The position numbers and the translations under genes were made by a program. A stretch of 64,000 nt of DNA from Parietichytrium sp. I65-24A (lineage: Eukaryota > Sar > Bigyra > Thraustochytrida > Thraustochytriidae): NCBI GenBank assembly GCA_012862575.1, contig BLSF01000002.1:1116001-1180000 (forward strand). Direction: 5' to 3'. This document shows, piece after piece, positions 37,985 through 46,712 of this stretch. Under the pieces are notes generated by a model that ran no database searches, was not told the DNA's origin, and was given only the letters and a program-made list of their open reading frames with translations. How positions within the stretch are numbered: the stretch's first letter is position 1; the number at the start of each line of letters is the position of its first letter.

Positions 37985-39901
37985 ATGGTGGCAGCTCGCG
38001 AAGGAGGCCTGGGCAAACACTTTTTCGGCTCCGTATATCGGTCTGGCCATGGGAAAGTGCTGTTGTCGATTTGGGGCGGATATCTTGTGTGGCTACTGAC
38101 CTTGAAGAAGTCCAAGCAAGCGAAGCGTCTGGTCGTCGAAAAGGTCAGCGAGGAGGCGGAGAAGGAGAAGCGGCCAAAAGGTTCCAAAGATGCTGCGCTC
38201 AAACATTTGCTCAGCCTTTTGAAGCCATATGCGCTCAGACGCGAAGGCGCCGTGTTTGTGCTCTACGTCCTTTCTCTGTGCTCGCGTGTGTTGATCACTG
38301 TGCACCTCTCAGATATTTCCGGCCAGGTCGCCGGATACCTCGGTGCGAGAAAGTGGGGCAAACTCTTTCGGGGTCAGGCTTGGTTTGGCCTCGTTTGCAT
38401 CGTCGCAGCAGCTACGACGACTGCGATGAAGTACTTGGAAAAGAAGTGCGCACTTACAGTCAAGTCGATTCTGTTTGATCATCTCACGAAACGATACCTT
38501 GAGACAGGGCCAAATCGGTATTTCCATCAGGATCTAGCAGACGCTTCTGCAAGAATGACGAGTGATCTGGAGGACTTTTCGGACGAGCTAATCCACCTGG
38601 TGGGTCACTTTCTCAAGCCCCTTATCGATATTGCACACCTTTCCACGGTGATGGCCTATCGCATTGGTTTCGGCAACCTCGGGATCTTTTATGCTTTCTT
38701 TTGGTTCAGCGACTTTTCGCTCAGCAGAGTGAGGAACCTTGCGCTGAAAAAGAGCCTTAAACAGTGTGCCATTGACCGAAACCAACAGCAAGCAGAGCTG
38801 CGCTCTTCTTTGCAAGCAATCCATCACTATCGGGAGCAAATCGCCATGCAAAAGGGTACCGAGCACGAGAGACGCACGGTGGAATTACAATTTAGGGACA
38901 TCAAGAACACCTCGGAGCTCGAGAACGCTCAGTACGCTCTTGTGGACTTCACCTCTTCGTATACCCTCAAGTACGGGGGTATGATGACTGCCTTCTCGAT
39001 CCTCACGCCTTCTACCTATTACAACCCAGCGAAAACCGGAGAGGAGATCACGACGGCATTCTTCTCTAACAGCAATTTGTTAGGCGCCCTCGCGAGCGCA
39101 GTCAAGGATATGGCTGACTCATTTTCGCGGCTTCCCAAAGTCAGAGGACTTGCAGAGCGCGTTTTCGAGCTTGAGCATCGCATGAAGCTTGTCGACGAAC
39201 GCGCCAAGAGCGCACACAAAGATGTCATCCAGGTCGACTCTGCGAACGAAGCTATCGTTTTGGAGCACGTCACAGTGATCCCACCTCCACCATTGGATGG
39301 TGTGCAAGTCAACAAGCCTCTTCTCCAAGATGTCTCCCTGCGCATCGGCCAAGGGGAACATCACGTCGTCCGCGGTGCGAATGGGCTCGGCAAAAGCTCT
39401 CTTGGAAGAACAATCATGGGCCTCTGGCCAGTCGGTGACGAAACAGAGGGAGCATCACGAATTGTCGTCCCTCAGTCCATCTTCGTGCTCCCACAAGACT
39501 CCTATCTGCCCAAAGTGACGCTGAGAGAACAGATAACTTACCCACTCTCTGGCGCACTGCTCTCCGACCAGGATGCAAACAAGTTGCTCTCTGTCGTGGG
39601 GATGGACGACGTCGCCGAGCGCTACCACCTTGATCAAGTCGTCGACTGGAATAACTCCTTGTCTGGCGGTCAAAAGCAGCGTCTAGGATGGGCCAGGCTA
39701 TTCTTCCACCGCCCGCGCTTTGCGCTTCTGGACGAGGCCACCAGCGCGATCAGCAAAGACACCATCACCGAGCTCTTCCAGTATGCCAAGTCTCTCGACA
39801 TGACACTGCTGACAATCTCCCACACACCGCAAGTTGATGCCGAGCACCTCTACGCGATCGACCTCGAGGGGGACGCAAAGTTTACTCACCGCTCTTTGTG
39901 A
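37985..39901 (+). CDS. ABCD-family half-transporter (peroxisomal fatty acyl-CoA type)
   Basis: This 638-residue protein has an N-terminal membrane domain (residues ~20-400) and one nucleotide-binding domain. The latter has Walker A GANGLGKSS from 464, the signature LSGGQKQRLGWARLF from ~559, Walker B FALLDEATSAI and the H-loop ISHTP. In the membrane domain NRYFHQDLADASARMTSDLEDF corresponds to the conserved NPDQ-type region of ABCD proteins, and VVRGANGLGKSSLGR-like wording in the NBD is typical of that subfamily. ABCD proteins dimerise and import very-long-chain or branched acyl-CoA into peroxisomes for beta-oxidation. The length matches family members of 630-750 residues. The ATG at 37985 starts the protein. 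An acyl-CoA synthetase that could supply substrate lies 9 kb downstream, but there is no sign of co-regulation. Confidence 0.9.
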   Translation: MVAAREGGLGKHFFGSVYRSGHGKVLLSIWGGYLVWLLTLKKSKQAKRLVVEKVSEEAEKEKRPKGSKDAALKHLLSLLKPYALRREGAVFVLYVLSLCSRVLITVHLSDISGQVAGYLGARKWGKLFRGQAWFGLVCIVAAATTTAMKYLEKKCALTVKSILFDHLTKRYLETGPNRYFHQDLADASARMTSDLEDFSDELIHLVGHFLKPLIDIAHLSTVMAYRIGFGNLGIFYAFFWFSDFSLSRVRNLALKKSLKQCAIDRNQQQAELRSSLQAIHHYREQIAMQKGTEHERRTVELQFRDIKNTSELENAQYALVDFTSSYTLKYGGMMTAFSILTPSTYYNPAKTGEEITTAFFSNSNLLGALASAVKDMADSFSRLPKVRGLAERVFELEHRMKLVDERAKSAHKDVIQVDSANEAIVLEHVTVIPPPPLDGVQVNKPLLQDVSLRIGQGEHHVVRGANGLGKSSLGRTIMGLWPVGDETEGASRIVVPQSIFVLPQDSYLPKVTLREQITYPLSGALLSDQDANKLLSVVGMDDVAERYHLDQVVDWNNSLSGGQKQRLGWARLFFHRPRFALLDEATSAISKDTITELFQYAKSLDMTLLTISHTPQVDAEHLYAIDLEGDAKFTHRSL

Positions 39902-40936
39902 CCAAACAGACCTCGGCTCGAGCGCAGGCACAGCAGACACTCCGTTCCATCGCAATGGCCCTGACCATGGTCAAACTAAAACCATGCAACTCTCTCACCA
40001 CATCCCTCCAACCATCCACTCGATTCGTTAATCTCAACAAATCATACTTTTCAGTTTGATGCACCTGGACTCGAGGCCCAAATCCAGCTTGGCACTGGCA
40101 TCTCGAAGCAGCAACTGTGACCTCGCTGGCGGTCTCTTGTTTCACAAAGTTTCACATCTTCAATCTTCAATCATAAACTTTGACTTCCAAAACGTATTCC
40201 CATTGTTTGGCCTATCCAGTAGTAGTGATTAACTTACATCGTAGCACCGGCGGGATTTTAAGGAGCTTTTTAAGGAGACAAAGGCCGGACATAAACCCGA
40301 CCAATTGCGGCTTCACGACAATTCGCACATGCACAGCTCTCCGCGTTTCTTCCGGACCTTGCGGACGGAAGCGAGATCGATGGCCGATGGGTGGGTGCGG
40401 TAATCGGTGGAGAAATCTTGACGCGAATTAATGGCGGAACCAGGATTCAAGAGGAAGCTGGGCTTGCCCGCGGTTTCCATGCCCACATCCTTTTCGACTC
40501 ATATACATTACATGACCATTTACTCATTACATGTACATACATCTGGCGAACACACAGCCTGAGCGCCGCGCAAGCATAGGACGTAAGAGGTACGAGTACT
40601 CACAGTGCCCATCGGCAAATTCAGATGCAGAGGTCACAGTGGTCACAGTTCCAAACTAGCTCTTGTAAGTTTGGTGGCCTTTTTCGAGGCAGACGCGAAG
40701 CTGGAAACGAAGCCATTGCGTTGGGAAGTCTCGCAGGTCGACGCGGAAGCTGGGCACATGAGATAGATACATATACAGAGAGAGACGGAGAGATCTGAGT
40801 GTGCGCAAACGTGAGAAAGCCACAACTCTGGCACCAAGAAACGGAGGGAAGGAAGACTTGGAAGACTCGAAGAGGAAGTGGTGCAGAGCCTCGAAGTTGT
40901 GTGAAGTTCAGTGAGCTTGCTCTTGCATGAGCAGAA
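39902..40936. promoter_or_regulatory. 1.0-kb noncoding spacer upstream of the Cys/His-rich gene
   Basis: No gene is seen. A GTAC-containing word (ggtacgagtactc, about 40589-40601) and a short GA-rich run (40776-40793) lie in the right half, toward the start of the next gene. Confidence 0.45.
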
Positions 40937-42415
40937 ATGCTGACATGCACGAGCTCGGCATCGCCTGGCTCTGGAGGCAGCAACGGAATTAGCGAGCCAA
41001 GCTGCACAGAAGAAAATGGCGAGCGTGAGCATCAGGGAGTTGGCGAATTCTGGAAGTTCATCCCAGCAAAGTTTCAGGAACGCTATCAGCGGAACAACAA
41101 GAGGGGTGGCTTGAAGAACCTGAGATGCTTTCCGCAGTGCGGAGCGCAGCACAAAGAACGAGGCTTCTGTGGCCGCCCAGTAATTGTCAAATTTACAGGC
41201 CCTTCGTCGACCATGCGCGAAAAAGTAGTCTGCTGGGCCCAATTCGTCCCAGTGAGCAAAGTCATGTCCATCGAAATCGGTTCTCGCCTTCCGTTAAGCG
41301 AACTGCTCTCTCTGGAGCGAACAAAAGACAATCCGCTCTTGCCACTGATACGCGGAAGGCGCTTGGCGACCAAAGCGGTCCAAGAGCATATCGCAAGTCA
41401 AAATTTTGGTGAGATTGACGACGATTGCACCTATTGGGGGATAAACGTTGACATGAAGGGATGGCATTACGGTTGGGCTTCCAACAAACACAGTTGCAAC
41501 GCCGAGCATTGTATGCAGATTTATGTTTTTAAGGTCGCAGACGGAGATCCGATTTCCGATGCTGTGATGAAGAAGATCAAGCAGGAGTTCGTTGAAGTGT
41601 GCGTACCTCTCCAGCACCACGCTTCAAAAGTAGCATCAGTAAAAGCCACTGCTGTCCTCTCAGCAGCAGCGCAAACACGGCAGGAGATTACCACAAATGC
41701 AAATTGTGTGAAAATCGAGGGGAAAGACAGCGCCCCGGAGGTTCATAAGAGCCTGAGTATCGGACTTGTACCAAATGACGATGAAAGCGATGAGTACGAC
41801 GAAGAGAATGAAAATGCTGAGGCCGCTCAAAACAGGCCGAAAATGGCCCCTGACGCTCCTCACGACGCATCTGACACATTATTTCAAGAACTTGGCATTC
41901 AATCAGCCGCTGATAGCGACGCTGTGGTTCTGGAGTGCTTGGCCATTCTTCGATCCCCGGCATTTCAACTCTTCTGTCGTCGCAGGCGGCGGTTCCAGAT
42001 TGCTCCCACCGCTCCTCTCGCAGCTTCGAGGCACTTTCCCAAATACCGAGCGCAACGACCGCTTCCTTCTCGTCTTTCTCCTCCTGAAAACGTCATCGAC
42101 GGCAGCTCAACAAATGTCGCAAAGAAGCGCAAATCGAGAAAGAGCAAACCTTCAAAACTCGCTCAACAACCTCTCTTTGACTCTCCTCGCTCAAGATCGC
42201 TCTCCACGAGTGCTGCAGCGCCGGCGCAACCGTCCATACAAACGGATGGCCTGATGCAACTTGTCAGTGCCATAGATCAATCTTCTGGTACTTGCGAAAG
42301 TCAGAGCTCGGCAAGCTCATCCCCAACCTGTAAAAAGCAACGATCATTTTCTGAATCCGGCGCCGATGCAATAAGTCTCTTGCTGGACCTGAAGCAAACG
42401 CATGAAGAAAACTGA
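40937..42415 (+). CDS. Unrecognised Cys/His-rich protein, probably nuclear
   Basis: This 492-residue protein shows a compact N-terminal domain (residues ~38-230) rich in cysteine and histidine: C64, C68, H72, C78, C99, C164, C187 and C192, in segments such as CFPQCGAQHKERGFCGRPV and NKHSCNAEHC. The domain also has a conserved-looking WGINVDMKGWHYGW run. The rest is disordered: an acidic block (DDESDEYDEENENAE) near residue 280, Ser/Pro-rich stretches and a strong basic nuclear-localisation-like motif (KKRKSRKSKPSK) near residue 395. I recognise no family. The zinc-finger-like spacing, acidic block and NLS suggest a DNA-binding regulator, but this is inference. It is convergent with the TALE homeodomain gene, with 272 bp between the stops. 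Confidence 0.72.
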   Translation: MLTCTSSASPGSGGSNGISEPSCTEENGEREHQGVGEFWKFIPAKFQERYQRNNKRGGLKNLRCFPQCGAQHKERGFCGRPVIVKFTGPSSTMREKVVCWAQFVPVSKVMSIEIGSRLPLSELLSLERTKDNPLLPLIRGRRLATKAVQEHIASQNFGEIDDDCTYWGINVDMKGWHYGWASNKHSCNAEHCMQIYVFKVADGDPISDAVMKKIKQEFVEVCVPLQHHASKVASVKATAVLSAAAQTRQEITTNANCVKIEGKDSAPEVHKSLSIGLVPNDDESDEYDEENENAEAAQNRPKMAPDAPHDASDTLFQELGIQSAADSDAVVLECLAILRSPAFQLFCRRRRRFQIAPTAPLAASRHFPKYRAQRPLPSRLSPPENVIDGSSTNVAKKRKSRKSKPSKLAQQPLFDSPRSRSLSTSAAAPAQPSIQTDGLMQLVSAIDQSSGTCESQSSASSSPTCKKQRSFSESGADAISLLLDLKQTHEEN

Positions 42416-42687
42416 CCTCGGGGGTTCGAAACTGGACACAATTTACAGTAAAATTCATTTCGTAATAAATTATTTATTAGTACACGGCATTAAGAACTCG
42501 TTTCTGGTCCACACGTCAGTTCTTGGTGAGAACAGACTCTGAAAAAAAAAGAAAAAGAAAAAGCGCTTATTGATTCATGAACAAAACTCTGCTTATAATA
42601 ATGAAGGGAAACACATGATGACTAACCTAACTCTATCTTTTCTTTCTTCTCTCTTTTTTGGAGACAACTTTTTATCCCAAAGTCTCT

Positions 42688-43608
42688 TTAGAAAATAACA
42701 AAAGCTTCATCCTCAAAGAGTCTCTGCTTTTTCTTTCCCCTTTTAGAGCCCGCAGAAGTATAAGAGTCTGTGGATGCCGTAGAAAGCGGTGAACCAGGGA
42801 TCTCTGTCTCCGATTTCTTCCAGTTTCTAACCCTTTCGTTGATGAACCAAGTGCCCACCTGGTTTGGTGCAAGCCCAGTTATTTTGCAAAGTTTTGCCTT
42901 CTCTTCAGTGTTAGGATATGGATGTGCTTGGTGAGCATCGAACCACTCCTTCAAAATGTGCCGAGCCGAAGAGGGGAACGCTGACCGAACTTTGTTGATG
43001 CCGCTGGTTACAAACTCTGAATTGCCTTTGTCGTCCCGCATCATTTGTTCGTGCGCCCCGAAAATGCTGGTAAATATATCATCGACGCTCTCGGATTCTT
43101 CGTTATCTTTGGCCTGCTCGCGATGAGAGTTTTCCAGGAGGGCGTGCAAGAATTTTCGGCACAACTGTGTGCGAAGATTGCACCACTGCAGTTGGGAGCG
43201 TAGCTTTGCTTGATCGAGCTCCCAAGACGAAGTGTAGCACAGCTCCAACTGGTCTGCAAAGTATGTTTCCTGAATGTGCAAAACCTCGTATGCGTCTTCG
43301 AAGATGAGCGCGTAAGCGTCAAGCTCGGCGAGGAACTCAGAAGACTCCCTCTTTCGCTTTCCAGCAAGCAGGCAGCGAAGGTCACTCTCGAGGTCTTCTT
43401 CTTCATTGACTGCAGAGCAGAGTTGCTGACGAAGCTTTTGAAATGATGGGGCATGGTGGTCTGCCGACGAGTCGCCCTCGAGCGAAGGAACGAAGTCAAT
43501 GTCAAGAAGGTCTATTTCAACCTCGCCCAGCCCAAGACTGGCGAGTGACGCCTTTCTTTTGAGTGATTCGGACTGGTAAGGAAAGCCCTGGACCTCGTGG
43601 TGCATCAT
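42688..43608 (-). CDS. TALE-class homeodomain transcription factor
   Basis: This 306-residue protein carries a homeodomain at residues ~205-266 with the three-residue loop extension signature: HPYPNTEEKAKLCKITGL, then the recognition helix NQVGTWFINERVRNWKK (WFINER at 254-259). The Pro-Tyr-Pro of the loop extension and Ile in the WFINxR motif are typical of TALE proteins (KNOX, BEL, MEIS, PBX). Upstream, residues ~90-160 form an acidic helical region that could serve as the partner-interaction domain found N-terminal to the homeodomain in KNOX and MEIS proteins, though no MEINOX match can be claimed. Nuclear localisation is likely. Two adjacent ATGs begin the frame (43608, 43605). TALE pairs often switch life-cycle phase in algae and other protists; that role is inference here. 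Confidence 0.9.
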   Translation of the reverse strand: MMHHEVQGFPYQSESLKRKASLASLGLGEVEIDLLDIDFVPSLEGDSSADHHAPSFQKLRQQLCSAVNEEEDLESDLRCLLAGKRKRESSEFLAELDAYALIFEDAYEVLHIQETYFADQLELCYTSSWELDQAKLRSQLQWCNLRTQLCRKFLHALLENSHREQAKDNEESESVDDIFTSIFGAHEQMMRDDKGNSEFVTSGINKVRSAFPSSARHILKEWFDAHQAHPYPNTEEKAKLCKITGLAPNQVGTWFINERVRNWKKSETEIPGSPLSTASTDSYTSAGSKRGKKKQRLFEDEAFVIF

Positions 43609-44809
43609 TTTGCTTTGTACTTGGGGTTATCTCTTTTTCAAGTGGTGTTGCTCCGATTAGTTGGAATTTGGATGTTGGTGTTTTGGGTTTGATGTCAAAT
43701 TTCGATTGCAAACTCGCTCGGAATGGGTCATCCGTGTGCTCAACTGGTCCAAGTTGAGGATTGGGTTTCGATAGCCAATACGACCAAGTATCCAAGTTTC
43801 TTCAGCACAATTTCCTATCGAGCAAAATTGCTGTACGCGGGTGGCGAGAATCTCGCTGACTTTGTTTGCCTCGCTAAACGATCCACCAGGTGAATACTCT
43901 ATATCGTGTGCACGCTTGCAGTGAATACCGTCTGAAGGTCGAGAAGGCATGTGAAGCCCTCTCATTGCGCAACTGACTTGCTGCCGAGAATTGTGCATTT
44001 TCGCATCTAACACTTCAGTTGCATTCGGCGGTGCCCTATTGTCCATCAGACGTGCAGTATTGCAACGAAGGGGGGATCACGAAAAAATGGACTCCGCTCG
44101 CACACTTCAGAAATTGCTCCTACCCTTTTCATTATCTATCTTAATAGTCCACGGAATGCGGTGGGACCAATGGGGTCCAGTGTGGTGCAGTCCTACGCTG
44201 GTGTGCAGCTATAGCTCTGTTACCCTTTACTGCATCGTATGACTCCTGGGACTCGCAGCATCAGGCGCAATGTTTGTTGTTACTTTGAGATTTAAGAGAC
44301 TTGACAGACTTGGAGCTTATGCTGTGATGATAAAGGCCAATTGGTTCAGGCACTTTATGCATCGACAGAAGCAAAGCTACTCACAATGACCCGTCTTGGG
44401 TGGTGGGACACTTTATTGGTGGAAGGTTCAAACTCCCACGTGTATTTATTTATTTTTGCTTAGCGTGTGTGCTGGTTGTATTCGCGTGAGTCGCTCACAG
44501 CCAAGAAAATTGCTTGATGTCCGAAACACGAGCGGGAAATTCAAGCTGATGAAAAATCTGCGTGGGACCGCGTGCGCCAGAAATCGCTTCCAGCCATGAT
44601 GCCCTAATTCGTCGTGCAATAAATAAGTGAAGTCAGAAACATTTGTGCAAACGGACAATCGCACGCGAAGTGGTTGATATTGTAAATATTGTGAAGGGAG
44701 TTTGAGGCAACCACGCCCGAACAGAGTCACGGGCGTGAGGGCCATGGGAAGAAATACCAGACAAGTGATGGATGGTATCGAAGCTTTCTTATTTCTACAA
44801 TGGGGTCGT
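43609..44809. other. Spacer upstream of the TALE gene, with an undecided short frame
   Basis: These 1.2 kb lie between the TALE start and the RPT3 stop, both on the minus strand. A 129-codon frame with ATG at 44046 and stop at 43657 occupies part of it; its product is Cys/His-containing but of no recognised family. It could be an upstream reading frame in the TALE leader or chance. The rest shows nothing. Confidence 0.35.
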
Positions 44810-46024
44810 TTAGGAGTAGAATTGGTACTCTGTGTCGGATTTGTTGGTATGAACCTTGTAACCCTCTTCAAAGTCTTTTGGGAGGATGACATATCGGTTG
44901 TTTCTGACAGCCTGCATACCGGCCTCAAGGCAGATGGCAGAAATCTCGGCTGCCGAGATTTTCTCCGGACGGTTAACAAAGTCTTCGAGGTCCACCTCGT
45001 CACTAAGATTCATCTTGGACGTACACGCCTGGAAAATGAGGCGCTTCTGGCGTCGATCAGGATTTGGGAACTCGATCTTACGATCAAGACGGCCTGGACG
45101 GAGCAACGCAGGGTCCAGTGTATCAGCGCGATTGGTTGCCATGATGACCTTAATGTTTGTTGTTTGATCGAACCCATCCATTTGATTCAATAGCTCCAGC
45201 AGGATACGCTGTACTTCACGATCAGCACCAGTCTGCGAGTCAAAACGTTTCGTTCCGATCGCGTCAATCTCATCAATGAAGACGATGGCAGGAGAGTTCT
45301 CGCGGGCGAGCCTGAAAACATCACGAACCATGCGCGGCCCTTCTCCGAGATATTTCTGAACAAACTCTGAGCCGACCATCTTAATGAAGGACGCCGTGGT
45401 GGCATTCGCAACAGCTTTAGCCATCATGGTCTTTCCGGTCCCTGGTGGGCCGTACAGAAGAACACCCCTCGGAGGGTCGATTCCGATTTGCTTGTACAGA
45501 TCGAAGTGTGTCAACGGCAGCTCCACGGCTTCGCGCACCTCCTGCTTTTGCACGTCCATTCCACCGATATCTTCATAGCGTACGTCAGGCTTTTCGGTGG
45601 CCATCATGTTCTGAATGGAGGAGTCCGCCTCAGGTGGCAGGGCCTCCACCACCGCATGCGAGTGTCTGTGCAACGCCGTAGACGAGTTGGGCTTGAGCTG
45701 CTCCCTGTCCAGCGTGGACAAAATCCTCACATAATATGTCGACCCTGCCGTGGAGCTGACGATACCGTGATGCTCATCGATGAGCTCAATGAACTGCCCA
45801 ATCACCAGCGGCACACTCTGGATCCTGCGCACTTCCTCCTTGGCCCGCAGCATCTCCCTCTTCAAATTCTTCATCTCATCCTTGATGTACGACTCCTGGA
45901 TCTCCGTGAACTCCAGCAGCTGCTCCAGCTGCTTCATACGCTTGTAAAGGTCAGACTCCACCTTTCCCCCATGCGCACCTCCTCCTCCGTCCAACTCCAT
46001 CGCCGACACTGCTGCGCTCGCCAT
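44810..46024 (-). CDS. RPT3: 26S proteasome regulatory ATPase RPT3 (PSMC4)
   Basis: This 404-residue AAA+ ATPase is an almost full-length match to RPT3. The order is coiled coil ([27 protein letters not shown] as two segments, residues ~27-70), OB domain ([21 protein letters not shown]), then the AAA core. The core has [20 protein letters not shown], Walker A GPPGTGKT at 190-197, Walker [15 protein letters not shown] and the SRH ending in [15 protein letters not shown]. The GGMD-QKQE-LTHF wording separates RPT3 from the other five RPT subunits. The C-terminus YQFYS fits the HbYX-related end (canonical FYK, here FYS) that docks in the 20S alpha ring; the terminal residue differs from usual. 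It unfolds substrates in the 19S base. The ATG at 46024 is chosen; the ATG-less upstream frame is a translated CT/GA repeat. Confidence 0.97.
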   Translation of the reverse strand: MASAAVSAMELDGGGGAHGGKVESDLYKRMKQLEQLLEFTEIQESYIKDEMKNLKREMLRAKEEVRRIQSVPLVIGQFIELIDEHHGIVSSTAGSTYYVRILSTLDREQLKPNSSTALHRHSHAVVEALPPEADSSIQNMMATEKPDVRYEDIGGMDVQKQEVREAVELPLTHFDLYKQIGIDPPRGVLLYGPPGTGKTMMAKAVANATTASFIKMVGSEFVQKYLGEGPRMVRDVFRLARENSPAIVFIDEIDAIGTKRFDSQTGADREVQRILLELLNQMDGFDQTTNIKVIMATNRADTLDPALLRPGRLDRKIEFPNPDRRQKRLIFQACTSKMNLSDEVDLEDFVNRPEKISAAEISAICLEAGMQAVRNNRYVILPKDFEEGYKVHTNKSDTEYQFYS

Positions 46025-46053
46025 CCTCCCCGCCCTTCTCGCCGTTACCCCAA

Positions 46054-46055
<2 letters not shown>

Positions 46056-46085
<30 letters not shown>
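46056..46085. repeat. CT/GA dinucleotide tract
   Basis: An unbroken CT run 32-61 bp upstream of the RPT3 ATG, reading as GA on the gene strand. A second CT-rich run lies at about 46144-46172. Confidence 0.95.
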
Positions 46086-46370
46086 GAGACCCACACCAAG
46101 CAGCGATTCTGCGATTCACACCGCGCACCCCTCTCTGCTCTCTCTCACACTCTCTCTCTCTCTCTCTCTGTGTGTCTTCTCTGGTCTCCGTCTCGTGTTT
46201 GTGAGTGTGTGTTGTTGGGTTTGGAGTGTTTCCTTTGCTCTTTCTTTTCTTCCTCTGTGTTGTTGAATTGATTATGTTTGGCTTCCTTTGACGTTCGTTC
46301 AACTTCGCCCGGCGGCCGGGGTGCAGGGTCGCTTGGAACAACGACCTGTTCATGAACGGTGAGCTGCTCG

Positions 46371-46406
46371 CTAGAGGGGCTAGAGGGGCTAGAGGGACTA
46401 GAGGGA
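46371..46406. repeat. 9-bp minisatellite, 4 copies
   Basis: Units ctagagggg (twice) and ctagaggga (twice), midway between the divergent RPT3 and acyl-CoA synthetase starts. Confidence 0.95.
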
Positions 46407-46530
46407 AGCGTTCTCTGTTCGTAGGGGAAGTTGGTGTGGAGAGGAGGAACGAGGGAAGGGTTCGCTGGGAGGAGGATAGGACAATTGCAGCTGTGAGATG
46501 AAACGAGATGAAAACGAAACGAAAAGGAGA

Positions 46531-46550
46531 CTGACTGACTGACTGACTGA
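46531..46550. repeat. Tetranucleotide repeat (ctga)5
   Basis: Five copies of ctga, about 165 bp upstream of the acyl-CoA synthetase ATG. Confidence 0.95.
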
Positions 46551-46712
46551 CAGTGAGTGCGAATTGATTGGAATTTGGGTTTTCCATTCGGAATAGCTAC
46601 TAGTAGAGAAATTGAGAGATCTTTCCGTGCTGTGTTGTGGTGGTCGGGGAGGCAGAACGCGTGCGAGTCTTCGGGAATTCACAGTGATAGTCATCGACAC
46701 AGATTGAAGAGG

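Larger units (their letters stand above)
46025..46712. promoter_or_regulatory. Divergent promoter, RPT3 / acyl-CoA synthetase, rich in simple repeats
   Basis: These 688 bp carry both promoters. In order are two CT tracts (46056-46085 and about 46144-46172), a 9-bp array (46371-46406) and a (ctga)5 run (46531-46550). No coding sequence is supported. Confidence 0.65.

Noticed and set aside
45488-46204. 238-codon plus-strand frame across RPT3 and the CT tract
   Set aside because: Antisense of RPT3 continued through a microsatellite, giving a Ser/Leu repeat.
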